Shown here: one piece after another, positions 1 through 7,618 of the stretch
Layout of the letters: every line of letters starts with the position of its first letter
Position numbering within the stretch: the stretch's first letter is position 1
Notes under the pieces: generated by a model
Told to the model about the DNA's origin: nothing
Seen by the model: only the letters and a program-made list of their open reading frames with translations
Databases searched by the model: none
Origin: an uncultured Lachnospiraceae bacterium
GTDB taxonomy: Bacteria; Bacillota_A; Clostridia; Lachnospirales; Lachnospiraceae
Assembly: GCA_910588595.1 (NCBI GenBank)
Contig: CAJUQU010000030.1
Location: forward strand, 1-22,534
Direction of reading: 5' to 3'
Length of the DNA: 22,534 bases
Translations under genes and position numbers: made by a program

Positions 1-18
1 CTTTGTAACAATTAACCA

Positions 19-36
19 GTAGTCATTCTTGACTAC
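19..36 (+). promoter_or_regulatory. hairpin upstream of the solute-binding protein gene
   Basis: A perfect 7-bp inverted repeat (GTAGTCA, loop TTCT, TGACTAC) lies 14 bases before the AGGAGG ribosome binding site of the first gene. No T-run follows, so it does not look like a terminator. An upstream gene, probably a sugar ABC permease outside the window, may be cotranscribed. The hairpin could then be a processing or 5'-end stabilising structure for the binding-protein message. The function is inferred; only the repeat is seen. Confidence 0.45.
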
Positions 37-63
37 ACCATTATTATACTAGGAGGATTTATT

Positions 64-1899
64 ATGAAATTCAAAAAAGCATTGTCACTCGTACTGATTT
101 CTGCGATGACCTGTTCGCTTGCAGCGTGCGGCGGCTCGACGACGACCACCTCACAGAATAATAATGCGGCAGATGACACGGCAGGTTCTGATGACACGAC
201 AGCTTCCGCGGAGAACAACACTACTGCAGGAGCAGACGACAGTACAGCGGATCCGGCACCGGAGGCTGGCGATGATGTCAAGGAGGCTGATCTGTCAGAC
301 ATCATTCCCAACGAGACAGTTACCCTTACGGTCTACTCACAGCTGTCAAACTACGAGGGTGAGCAGATTGGTTGGTTTGCCGATATCATGAAGGAAAAGT
401 TCAATGTCAAGCTGAATATCATCAGCAACGGCGATGGTGTGTTTGACACCCGTATGGAGTCCGGGGATCTGGGCGATATCGTGATCTTTGGCGCTGACGG
501 CGATGAGTACACACGCGCATATGAGAACGGCATGCTCTTTGACTGGAATGAGGATGAGATTCTCTCTGATTACGGTCCGTACATCAAGTCTCATATGGCA
601 GAGGCGCTTGAAAAGAATGCGGCTATTTCCGACGGCACAGTATATGGCTTCGGACATGATGTGGCTTCCGGCGCAGGACAGTACGGCGAGTTTGACTACC
701 ACCCGGATATCCGCTATGATCTCTACAAGCAGATCGGAAGTCCTGAGATCAATGAGCTCGAGGATTACGTCGATGTCCTGAAGCAGATGAAGGAAGTCTG
801 CCCGACCTCCGACTCCGGTAAAGAGACTTACGGCGTGTCCCTCTTCAAGGACTGGGACGGCAATATGGTAATGTTTGCGAAGGCGACTGCGACGAACTTC
901 TTTGGATTAGATGAGTTCCATTTTGGGTTCTACGATGCCGATACGGGAGAATTTGAGGACTGCCTGAAAGAGGGCGGACATTACGAGAGATGCCTGAAAT
1001 TCTACAATACATTGTATCAGCAGGGGCTGCTCGATCCGGACTCCATGACACAGGGCTATGACGGATGTATGGAAGACTACCAGGACGGCGGCGCATTCTT
1101 CTGCATCTTCAACTGGATGGGCGCTACACAGTACAACACGAACGAACATATGGCAGAGGGCAAGAAACTGCTGCCTGTTGCGGCAAAGAATCAGGACACA
1201 TTGGTTTACGGTCTGGGGCAGAGCGGAAGCAACCGTATCTGGTCGATCGGCGCAAAGTCGCAGTATCCGGAGCTGTGCATGGCGATCATCAACTATCTCT
1301 GTACACCGGACGGAAGACTTGAGTATGAGTATGGTCCACAGGGCGTATGCTGGGAGTGGCTTGACAACGGCAAGGCTGAGCTGACGGATTTCGGTCTGGA
1401 CTGCAAGGCATTGGCGGCAAGGGAAGACAAGGTTATGCCGGCTCCGTACTCAGGGCTCTGGGATGACGGATGTCCGCAGATGAACAACACGACATGGTCT
1501 CTCAACACGACGATCCCTGACGGTGTTGACGGTCAGACATTCAACTTCAAGTACTGGGATAAATATCTTGCACTTGAGGTAGACTCGGCGGAGCAGGAGT
1601 GGAGAGATGACATGGGTGCAGAGTCCTACACAGACTACATGAATCAGTTCGATTACTCGATCTCACTTCCGCACAACTATGCGGAGAGCAAAAAGTCAGA
1701 CGAACTTGACACGACATGGCAGCAGGTAAAGACCTGTATCCAGAATGGTTCTTGGCAGGCGATCTACGCAAAGGACGATTCCGAGTTTGAGTCCATCATG
1801 GATAAGATGCGCGCAGATGCTGAAAGCTACGGCTACCAGGAGTGTATCGATTGGTGCGTGAGCGAGGCGGCTCTCAGAAAAGCGGCTGAATACGAATAA
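64..1899 (+). CDS. ABC transporter extracellular solute-binding lipoprotein (family 1, probably carbohydrate)
   Basis: The 611-residue protein should capture a sugar or oligosaccharide outside the cell and deliver it to a membrane ABC importer. Residues 1-21 form a lipoprotein signal peptide ending in the lipobox LAAC, with lipidation expected at Cys22. A Thr/Asp/Ala/Asn-rich linker to about residue 75 tethers the folded domain. The rest resembles family 1 (LplA-like) binding proteins, with WFADIMKEKFNVKLNI near the N-terminus and aromatic-rich stretches that could form a sugar site. AGGAGG at 51-56 lies 7 bases before the ATG and fixes the start. Hairpins lie on both sides of the gene, and the YesL-like gene and YesN-like regulator downstream support carbohydrate uptake. 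The substrate cannot be told from sequence, and the permeases would be upstream, outside the window. A paralogue lies at 4380-6131. Confidence 0.9.
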   Translation: MKFKKALSLVLISAMTCSLAACGGSTTTTSQNNNAADDTAGSDDTTASAENNTTAGADDSTADPAPEAGDDVKEADLSDIIPNETVTLTVYSQLSNYEGEQIGWFADIMKEKFNVKLNIISNGDGVFDTRMESGDLGDIVIFGADGDEYTRAYENGMLFDWNEDEILSDYGPYIKSHMAEALEKNAAISDGTVYGFGHDVASGAGQYGEFDYHPDIRYDLYKQIGSPEINELEDYVDVLKQMKEVCPTSDSGKETYGVSLFKDWDGNMVMFAKATATNFFGLDEFHFGFYDADTGEFEDCLKEGGHYERCLKFYNTLYQQGLLDPDSMTQGYDGCMEDYQDGGAFFCIFNWMGATQYNTNEHMAEGKKLLPVAAKNQDTLVYGLGQSGSNRIWSIGAKSQYPELCMAIINYLCTPDGRLEYEYGPQGVCWEWLDNGKAELTDFGLDCKALAAREDKVMPAPYSGLWDDGCPQMNNTTWSLNTTIPDGVDGQTFNFKYWDKYLALEVDSAEQEWRDDMGAESYTDYMNQFDYSISLPHNYAESKKSDELDTTWQQVKTCIQNGSWQAIYAKDDSEFESIMDKMRADAESYGYQECIDWCVSEAALRKAAEYE

Positions 1900-1914
1900 G
1901 ATATAATACATTTT

Positions 1915-1943
1915 GCAGGGCTGTCATATAAAGACAGCCCTGC
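1915..1943 (+). promoter_or_regulatory. strong intercistronic hairpin between binding protein and yesL-like gene
   Basis: GCAGGGCTGTC (1915-1925) and GACAGCCCTGC (1933-1943) form a perfect GC-rich 11-bp stem with a 7-base loop. It starts 15 bases after the stop codon of the binding protein gene. Only CTTTAG follows, so the U-tract needed for efficient termination is missing. Structures at this place often protect the abundant binding-protein mRNA from 3' decay or partly terminate transcription, which lowers expression of the next gene. That role is inferred. Confidence 0.7.
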
Positions 1944-1966
1944 CTTTAGAAAGAGGGAGTTTTGAG

Positions 1967-2593
1967 ATGAGCGGGTTTTTTCGTGTTGATGGGGGATTAT
2001 ATCGGTTCCTGAGCAGGTTCTGGGATCTGGTCAAGCTGAATTTCATGTGGCTGCTGTTCTCACTTCCGATCGTGACGATCGGGGCGTCGACAGTCGCTGC
2101 GTACAGTGTCGCCATGAAGATGGTGGATGACGAGGAGGGATATGTGGCAAGATCCTTTGTCAGTGCTTTCAGGGCGAATCTGAGGCAGGGCGTGATCATG
2201 GGGCTGATATTCCTTGCGGCGACCTATGCGATCTATCTCGACTATGCGATCAACAGGGTTTCCGAGGAGGGCTCCTTCATACTGATCGCGATCGGGATTG
2301 TCTCCGTGTTTGTGTATGTGGCGGCTATGCTGTACTCGTTCCCGCTTCTTGCCAGGTATGAAAACGGCATTGTCGCGACGATACAGAATTCGATGGAGAT
2401 ATCCAGAAGGTATTTTGGCAGGACATTGCTGATCGTGGGAGTGCTTTTGCTCGAGTATGTCATCTTTCATTTCAACACAGTCCTGCTGTGCCTTGGTTAT
2501 CTGTTTGGCGTATCGTTTGCTGTATTTACGGTCGCGGCATTTTCCAAGAGGATATTTCAGGAGATAGAAAAAGAACCGGGGGCGGTGCGGTAG
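1967..2593 (+). CDS. YesL/DUF624 family membrane protein
   Basis: This 208-residue protein resembles the YesL (DUF624) family, small integral membrane proteins often encoded beside carbohydrate ABC transporters and two-component systems. Their exact role is not established. The N-terminal part (GLYRFLSRFWDLVKLNF followed by MWLLFSLPIVTIGAST) matches the family signature. About five hydrophobic segments are visible, at roughly residues 23-45, 75-93, 104-126, 152-172 and 174-192. The ATG at 1967 was chosen because AGAGGGAG sits just before it. A longer reading from TTG at 1913 would put the start codon on the edge of the strong hairpin and has no ribosome binding site. The stop codon lies in the loop of a bidirectional terminator shared with the opposing regulator gene. 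Confidence 0.8.
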   Translation: MSGFFRVDGGLYRFLSRFWDLVKLNFMWLLFSLPIVTIGASTVAAYSVAMKMVDDEEGYVARSFVSAFRANLRQGVIMGLIFLAATYAIYLDYAINRVSEEGSFILIAIGIVSVFVYVAAMLYSFPLLARYENGIVATIQNSMEISRRYFGRTLLIVGVLLLEYVIFHFNTVLLCLGYLFGVSFAVFTVAAFSKRIFQEIEKEPGAVR

Positions 2594-2609
2594 TCCCGGT
2601 TCTTTTTTT
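2568..2609. terminator. bidirectional intrinsic terminator, yesL-like gene and response regulator
   Basis: The arms AAAAAGAACCGGG (2568-2580) and CCCGGTTCTTTTT (2595-2607) are perfectly complementary over 13 bp, with a 14-base loop and T to 2609. The A-run on one side and the T-run on the other make it work in both directions between two convergent genes. The stop codon of the plus-strand gene (2591-2593) is in the loop. Confidence 0.9.
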
Positions 2610-2618
2610 GTTTTTAGT

Positions 2619-4190
2619 TCAATCGTCAAGCTTTAGCTGCTTGCGGTATTCCGCAGGGCTGATGCCGACATATTTCTTGAATTTCTTGTGAAAGTAGTCC
2701 ACGTTTTTGTACCCCACCAGTTCTGACACCTCATAGACTTTGATGCTCCGCTGTTCGAGGAGCTTTTTGGAGTGCTCGATGCGCCGGTGGTCGACGTAGG
2801 AGTTGAAGTTCTCGCCGATCGCCTTTGTGAAGAGCTTTCCGAGGTAGGCGCTGTTGTAGCCAAATAGAGGTGCTATGGTCTCGAGCTTGATATTGTTCTG
2901 ATAATTGTTGTCAATATAGCTGAGGATGTCATCGAGAATGGAGTCTCTCGACGAGCTGTCGCTGCCATCCATGACGGACTTGACCTGCTCGGATATGTAC
3001 AGAATGATCTCGTACAGATAGTGGCAGTTGTTTATGCGTTCGATGATGGCGGAGTTCGAGGGAAACGAAAGCCTTGAACTGCTATATGTTTTGCTGACAC
3101 ACTCTTTTAACTGCAGGAACAGGTCAGTCAGGAAGAGCCTGACGGATGCGATGGAATTGCCCACGCTTTGCAGGTATTCCTCGAGGGAGTGGAATGTGGC
3201 GGCGAGCTGCTTGCGGTTGCCTGCCTGCACACAGTTTGTCAGTGTATCGCAGTACGCCTGCAGTTTTTCGTCACTGATCAGAAGGCTGTGCAAAGTCATG
3301 GCAGGCAGTTGCTCATATCCGAGCGTATGCTGTCCCTGTATGCAGAAAAAACGCCTCTGGATCAGCGTGTATGCCTCATCATAAGAGAGACAGATCTCAT
3401 CGAGATTTTCCACGGGGTGCCCATACGTGAGAAAAAGTGTATCCAGAGGGCTTCCTGGCTCGAAATCAGATCTCTCATAGCGGTTTAGGAAGTCCTCAAA
3501 CCGCCGGAGTGCGAAGGAGCCCTTTAGGAGGATCACGTTTTTGCTGTCTTTTTCAAAGTGCTCGAAGGAGTGGTTTCCGCTGTTGGTGATGCTGAGCATG
3601 TCCGCGAAATTGTAGCTGTTATTTTCGGGTGACGTCCCGAATTTCTCATAGATCACGACCTGGTAGACATCGGAGATCAGCTCCAGACTTCGGAAATCCG
3701 CGGAGGAGAGACCGGTGTCACCGTCCTTTTTCCAGACGCCGGTGATCAGCTCGTGAAGGATCACATCCTTTGCCTTCTCGCGGTAGAGTGCGATGTTGTC
3801 TGATCTTTGGTGCTCCTGCTCGATGCTCTTCCGGATGGTGTTGACGGCATCGAGCAGCTCATCCTCGTCGAGGGGCTTGGTCAGATAGTATTCCACGCCG
3901 TAGCGGATCGCAGCCTGCGCGTAGGAAAAGTCAGAGTAGCCGCTCAGGATGATGAACCTGCCGTTGTAGCCCTGCTCGCGCGCGATGCGGATGATGTCGA
4001 TGCCGTTGAGCTTGGGCATGCGGATATCCAGAAGGACGAGGCTGGGGTTGTTTTTTAATATGCTCGAGAGTGCCGCCTCGCCGTTTGCCGCTTCGCCGCA
4101 CAGGGCAAATCCAAGTGCCTCCCAGTCAAGGATGCACTTTAGACCATCGCGTATGCTTTTTTCATCATCGGCTATCAATAAAGTTTCCAT
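2619..4190 (-). CDS. two-component response regulator, AraC-type output (YesN-like)
   Basis: This 523-residue regulator should receive a phosphate from a sensor kinase and control transcription of the sugar-uptake genes. The receiver domain (about 1-120) has the acidic pair DD at 8-9, the phospho-acceptor Asp55 in LLDIRMP, Ser83 and Lys105 in LTKP. A long central region (about 125-415) is of the kind seen in YesN-like proteins. Residues 418-520 form an AraC/XylS double helix-turn-helix ending in YFHKKFKKYVGISPAEYRK. The start at 4190 (METLLIADDEK) gives the normal receiver N-terminus and has GGAGG 9 bases upstream. A reading from 4289 would add 33 unrelated residues. It diverges from the second binding-protein gene and converges on the yesL-like gene. 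No partner histidine kinase is in the window. Confidence 0.93.
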   Translation of the reverse strand: METLLIADDEKSIRDGLKCILDWEALGFALCGEAANGEAALSSILKNNPSLVLLDIRMPKLNGIDIIRIAREQGYNGRFIILSGYSDFSYAQAAIRYGVEYYLTKPLDEDELLDAVNTIRKSIEQEHQRSDNIALYREKAKDVILHELITGVWKKDGDTGLSSADFRSLELISDVYQVVIYEKFGTSPENNSYNFADMLSITNSGNHSFEHFEKDSKNVILLKGSFALRRFEDFLNRYERSDFEPGSPLDTLFLTYGHPVENLDEICLSYDEAYTLIQRRFFCIQGQHTLGYEQLPAMTLHSLLISDEKLQAYCDTLTNCVQAGNRKQLAATFHSLEEYLQSVGNSIASVRLFLTDLFLQLKECVSKTYSSSRLSFPSNSAIIERINNCHYLYEIILYISEQVKSVMDGSDSSSRDSILDDILSYIDNNYQNNIKLETIAPLFGYNSAYLGKLFTKAIGENFNSYVDHRRIEHSKKLLEQRSIKVYEVSELVGYKNVDYFHKKFKKYVGISPAEYRKQLKLDD

Positions 4191-4379
4191 TGAATGCTGC
4201 CTCCATAGTATATTGGTATGTAAAATGTATTGAATTGTTCCGTCAATTTGATATAGTATTAGTATAAGTGAACCCAAAAGGATTGTCAATGGCGGTGCAA
4301 AGCGCGCCGTGACACCGGATGGAGATGGATTTTTTGTTACTGGAGCGGTGTGGACCGCAACGGAGAAAGAGGTTGGAGA
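4191..4379. promoter_or_regulatory. divergent promoter region between response regulator and second binding protein
   Basis: For the minus-strand regulator, TTGACG (4246-4241) is followed after 17 bases by TTACAT (4223-4218), about 30 bases from its start codon. For the plus-strand lipoprotein, TTGAAT (4230-4235) and TATAGT (4252-4257) are 16 bases apart, which would give a leader of over 100 bases. The two candidate promoters overlap, so one bound regulator could affect both genes. The boxes are weak matches and were picked by eye. Confidence 0.4.
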
Positions 4380-6131
4380 ATGAGGAGAGAACGGCGGTGC
4401 AGGATCGGAATATTCTGCCTTTTGGTCATGTATATCGTCAGCGTTTCAGGCTGTTCCGGCGCGGATATAAGAGGGAATTCGGATTATTTGACGTCGCTCG
4501 ATGCAAATGACTGTCCGTATGAGGACTTTATCGTGGTGGATGTGTTTGACTATTCGGCGAATTATCAGGGGATCCAGTCGGGCTGGTTTGGGGAAGTGGT
4601 CAGGCGGAAATTCAATATGGAGCTCAACATCATCGCGCCGAATATCGCCAAGGGTGGGGACACGCTCTTCGAGGTGAGGGCGGCGGCGGGGAATCTCGGC
4701 GATCTCATCATATGCAAGGGTGTGAACGGTCAGCTGGAGGATCTGGTGAACGCAGGGCTGCTCTATGACATGGAGGAGGACTTGAAAGGTAAATCGATCA
4801 TGAAATACGCCAATGCGATCGAAAATCTGAACAGCTGTGTGCAGCAGGGAGGCGTGTATGCGATTCCGTCGCAGGTGTCTGTCAACGGACCGAACGTGCC
4901 GAGTGAAGGGATCGAACCTGTGTATGGACCATATATCCGGTGGGACTTGTATAAGGAGCTGGGGTATCCTGAGATCGATACGATAGAAGACCTGCTTCCC
5001 GTGCTAAAACAGATGCAGGAGCGGCATCCGACTGCGGAGAACGGGGCGAAGACATATGGTTTTTCCTTCTTCAAGGACTGGGACGACAATATGATGAATG
5101 CCGTCAAGCAGCCCTGCTGCATGTACGGGTACGACGAGTACGGGGTGGTGCTGGGAAAAGCGGACGGCTCGGATTATCAGAGCATCATCGACGACGATTC
5201 CGTGTACGTGCGCATGCTGAACTTTTATTATGAAGCGAACCAGATGGGACTGGTCGATCCGATGTCGGCGAACCAGAGCTATGAACAGTGCTTTGAGAAG
5301 TTCAAAAACGGGGAGATATTCTTCTCGCCGTGGCCATGGCAGGGGAAATCTGCCTTCAACACGATCTCAAATACGGTGGAGAAGGGCAGGGGCTTTATGT
5401 TGGCGCCGGTCAGCGACATGCAGATCTATTCCTACGGCTGTTATCCCTATGGGAATCAGGACTGCATCATCGCGATCGGCTCGCAGGCCGCGGACAAGGA
5501 AAGGCTTGTGGATTTCATTGACTGGCTGTACTCGGATGAGGGGATCATGCTCAACGGCGCAAACCTTTCCGGCGCGGCTGCCGGACCGGAGGGACTGACG
5601 TGGGAGATGCGTGAGGACGGACCGTATCTGACGGATTTTGGCAGGGAAGCCCTGCTCAACGGCGGGGAGATCGAGGTGCCCGAGGAGTACGGCGGCGGCA
5701 CATGGAAGTCGGGGGTCTCGACATTGAACTACAAAGCTGTAGTACAGTGCGAAAAGAGCGAGGAGGGCTATTATTACTACTATGATCTGTGGGACAGCGT
5801 GAAAGCGCTCGACACGTCGGAGCTTGTCAGAGACTGGCGGGAGAAGATGGAGGCAGATACCACGATGGAGTATCTGGAGAAAAATGACATGCTCCTGGTG
5901 GCGCCAGGAGTGCAGTACACGGCGTCGGTGGAGACGGCGGAACAGTCGACCATACGCCGCCAGTGCAAAATCGCGATACAGAAATATTCCTGGGAGATGG
6001 TCTTTGCGCCGGACCGCCAGCGTTTTGAGGCGCTCCTGAATGAGATGCAGGCAACGGTCAAAAATTATGGTTATGATGTCATACTGGAATACGATATGAT
6101 CCATGCAAAGGCGAAGACCGGAGCGGACTAA
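4380..6131 (+). CDS. second ABC-type extracellular solute-binding lipoprotein (paralogue of the first)
   Basis: The 583-residue protein is a clear paralogue of the lipoprotein at 64-1899. Shared stretches include QSGWFGEVVRRKFNMELNII against QIGWFADIMKEKFNVKLNII, IRWDLYKELGYPEI against IRYDLYKQIGSPEI, and FFKDWDDNMM against LFKDWDGNMV. The signal peptide ends in VSGC, with lipidation expected at Cys25. It lacks the long Thr/Asp-rich linker of the first protein. The ATG at 4380 has AGAGG 7 bases upstream. An in-frame GTG at 4350 would add a hydrophilic extension before the signal peptide. The gene diverges from the response regulator and no permease follows it. It could feed the same transporter with another ligand or present ligand to a sensor. 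Those roles are inferred. Confidence 0.87.
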   Translation: MRRERRCRIGIFCLLVMYIVSVSGCSGADIRGNSDYLTSLDANDCPYEDFIVVDVFDYSANYQGIQSGWFGEVVRRKFNMELNIIAPNIAKGGDTLFEVRAAAGNLGDLIICKGVNGQLEDLVNAGLLYDMEEDLKGKSIMKYANAIENLNSCVQQGGVYAIPSQVSVNGPNVPSEGIEPVYGPYIRWDLYKELGYPEIDTIEDLLPVLKQMQERHPTAENGAKTYGFSFFKDWDDNMMNAVKQPCCMYGYDEYGVVLGKADGSDYQSIIDDDSVYVRMLNFYYEANQMGLVDPMSANQSYEQCFEKFKNGEIFFSPWPWQGKSAFNTISNTVEKGRGFMLAPVSDMQIYSYGCYPYGNQDCIIAIGSQAADKERLVDFIDWLYSDEGIMLNGANLSGAAAGPEGLTWEMREDGPYLTDFGREALLNGGEIEVPEEYGGGTWKSGVSTLNYKAVVQCEKSEEGYYYYYDLWDSVKALDTSELVRDWREKMEADTTMEYLEKNDMLLVAPGVQYTASVETAEQSTIRRQCKIAIQKYSWEMVFAPDRQRFEALLNEMQATVKNYGYDVILEYDMIHAKAKTGAD

Positions 6132-6189
6132 ATCGCAGTTTCGCTACATATATTTTTATGGAACCTTTATAATAAGGAAATGAAGATGT

Positions 6190-7422
6190 ATGAAGAGATA
6201 TGTGCGGGATAAAAAATTTGTGCTGCTGTCTGTCGCCATGGTGATCGTGATCCTGGTGCAGCAGACAGTGTACGTCCATGCGGATGAGACAGATCTCAGA
6301 CTCTATGCAAAGGCGGCGGTGCTCATGGATGCGGACTCGGGAAGGGTGCTGTATGAGCGCTGTGGAGACGAGCAGATGGCGATGGCGAGCACGACGAAGA
6401 TCATGACGCTGATCGTCACATTGGAGAATGCCAGTTTGGATGATACGGTGGAGGTGTCCTCCTACGCGGCGTCCATGCCCCAGGTGCGTCTGGGGATGCG
6501 CAGCGGTGAACGCTACCGCCTGCGGGATCTGACACTCTCCCTGATGCTGGAGTCCCACAACGATTCCGCTGTGGCGATCGCAGAGCATGTGGGCGGCAGT
6601 GTGGAGCAGTTTGCGGCGCTCATGAACCAGAAGGCGGCTGAGATCGGCTGCGAGGATACATATTATATCACGCCCAACGGGCTGGATGCCGTGCAGAGTG
6701 AGCGCTTCCACTCAACGACTGCAAGGGATCTGGCGCTTGTCATGTCGTACTGCGTCACGAAGTCACCCCAGAGAGAGACATTTCTGGAGATCACAAGGAC
6801 GCCGAACCACTCTTTTACGGATCTGTCTGGTTCTAGAAGCTTTTCCTGTGTCAATCACAATGCTTTCCTGGGGATGATGACAGGCGCATTGTCCGGAAAA
6901 ACAGGTTTTACCAACAAGGCAGGGTACTGCTATGTGGGCGCCCTGCGGCGGGACGGGAGGACATTCGTCGTGGCGCTCCTCGCCTGCGGCTGGCCAAACC
7001 ACAAGACTTACAAGTGGAGTGACACGAGGACATTGATGGAGTACGGGCTTGCGCATTACAAGTACCGCAGTTTTGACGAGGTGGCGCTTCCGGCGGAGGC
7101 GACGACAGACATTGTGGTGAGCAACGGGCAGAGCAGCAGGATCGGCGGGCGGATGTGCGTGCCGGTAAAAATCGACGGGGAAATGACCGGGATGGAAGGA
7201 CTTCTGATGCATGAAGATGAGAAAGTTACGGTCACGCTGCACAAGGTGAGGGAACTCACGGCGCCAGTCAGGGAAGGACAGACGGTTGGTTATATCAGTT
7301 ATGCTGTCGGCAATCAGGAGTGGAAACGCACGGAGCTGGTGACGGCAGGCGAGATCAAGGCAGTGGATCTGAAATGGTGCATACACAGGGTTGTAGAAAG
7401 ATGGATGATCCTGGACAATTAG
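6190..7422 (+). CDS. serine-type D-Ala-D-Ala carboxypeptidase (low-molecular-weight penicillin-binding protein, DacF/DacB type)
   Basis: This 410-residue enzyme should remove the terminal D-alanine from peptidoglycan stem peptides outside the membrane. Residues 8-31 are a signal sequence ending near VHA. The catalytic motifs are present in order: SxxK at 67-70 (STTK), SxN at 122-124 (SHN) and KTG at 237-239. A C-terminal beta-rich domain of PBP5_C type follows, and the last residues (around KWCIHRVVERWMIL) look like an amphipathic anchor. The ATG at 6190 follows AAGGAA by 10 bases. The gene starts 58 bases after the second binding protein with no terminator between, so read-through is possible. 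No clear terminator follows it. Confidence 0.92.
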   Translation: MKRYVRDKKFVLLSVAMVIVILVQQTVYVHADETDLRLYAKAAVLMDADSGRVLYERCGDEQMAMASTTKIMTLIVTLENASLDDTVEVSSYAASMPQVRLGMRSGERYRLRDLTLSLMLESHNDSAVAIAEHVGGSVEQFAALMNQKAAEIGCEDTYYITPNGLDAVQSERFHSTTARDLALVMSYCVTKSPQRETFLEITRTPNHSFTDLSGSRSFSCVNHNAFLGMMTGALSGKTGFTNKAGYCYVGALRRDGRTFVVALLACGWPNHKTYKWSDTRTLMEYGLAHYKYRSFDEVALPAEATTDIVVSNGQSSRIGGRMCVPVKIDGEMTGMEGLLMHEDEKVTVTLHKVRELTAPVREGQTVGYISYAVGNQEWKRTELVTAGEIKAVDLKWCIHRVVERWMILDN

Positions 7423-7494
7423 CCGTTTGGTGATATTGACGAGAAAAAAGATAGGAAAAAAGTGAAAAATTTACTAGGCGAATAGAATAATATA

Positions 7495-7503
7495 TGTTAT
7501 ACT
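7495..7503 (+). promoter_or_regulatory. extended -10 promoter of the Na+-decarboxylase operon
   Basis: TGTTATACT is a TGn-extended -10 box. No good -35 box lies at the right distance, as is usual for extended -10 promoters. Transcription would begin near 7510, giving a leader of about 110 bases before the ATG at 7619. A second, weaker copy (TGTTATATT, 7575-7583) lies downstream of the palindrome. The 196-base gap from 7423 to 7618 is AT-rich and holds this promoter and the nested repeats listed separately. Confidence 0.55.
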
Positions 7504-7510
7504 AAAATGG

Positions 7511-7568
7511 ACGCAGTTTTCATGTGGGACAATTAGTAATATTTACTAATAAAATATCAAAACTGCGT
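7511..7568. repeat. outer 10-bp inverted repeat in the operon leader
   Basis: ACGCAGTTTT (7511-7520) and AAAACTGCGT (7559-7568) are perfectly complementary and enclose the palindrome at 7532-7550. If transcription starts near 7510, this stem would be at the very 5' end of the mRNA and could stabilise it. It could also be a second operator. Only the repeat itself is certain. Confidence 0.7.
7533..7549. promoter_or_regulatory. FapR-like operator
   Basis: TTAGTA, five bases (ATATT), then TACTAA forms a 17-bp palindrome, and one more base pair extends each side. The known FapR operator of Bacillus has arms TTAGTA and TACTAA with a 5-bp spacer, so arms and spacing agree. The centre differs from the usual CCTGA-like sequence. 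The site would lie about 23-39 bases after the predicted transcript start, where a bound repressor could block. FapR is released by malonyl-CoA. No fapR gene is in the window, so the regulator is inferred. Confidence 0.5.
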
Positions 7569-7618
7569 ATAAAATGTTATATTATCAAAATTAAAAATAT
7601 AAAAATGGAGGTCACAAA

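Noticed and set aside
29..50. TTGACT and TATACT before the first gene as a promoter
   Set aside because: The two boxes are only 10 bases apart, and the second touches the ribosome binding site.
2060..2629. 189-codon minus-strand open frame opposite the YesL-like gene
   Set aside because: It crosses the bidirectional terminator and has the composition of an antisense shadow.
5891..5908. 7-bp hairpin CTCCTGG/CCAGGAG inside the second binding-protein gene
   Set aside because: It lies mid-gene with no T-run, and a GC-rich coding sequence gives such stems by chance.
5367..6104. 245-codon minus-strand open frame opposite the second binding protein
   Set aside because: It is a His/Arg-rich antisense shadow of a clear lipoprotein gene, with no family features.
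6168..6173. TATAAT just before the carboxypeptidase gene
   Set aside because: The transcript would start at about the ribosome binding site, leaving no usable leader for the ATG at 6190, and there is no -35 box.
6079..6711. 210-codon minus-strand open frame opposite the carboxypeptidase
   Set aside because: It covers the catalytic SxxK region of a well-supported gene on the other strand and has antisense composition.
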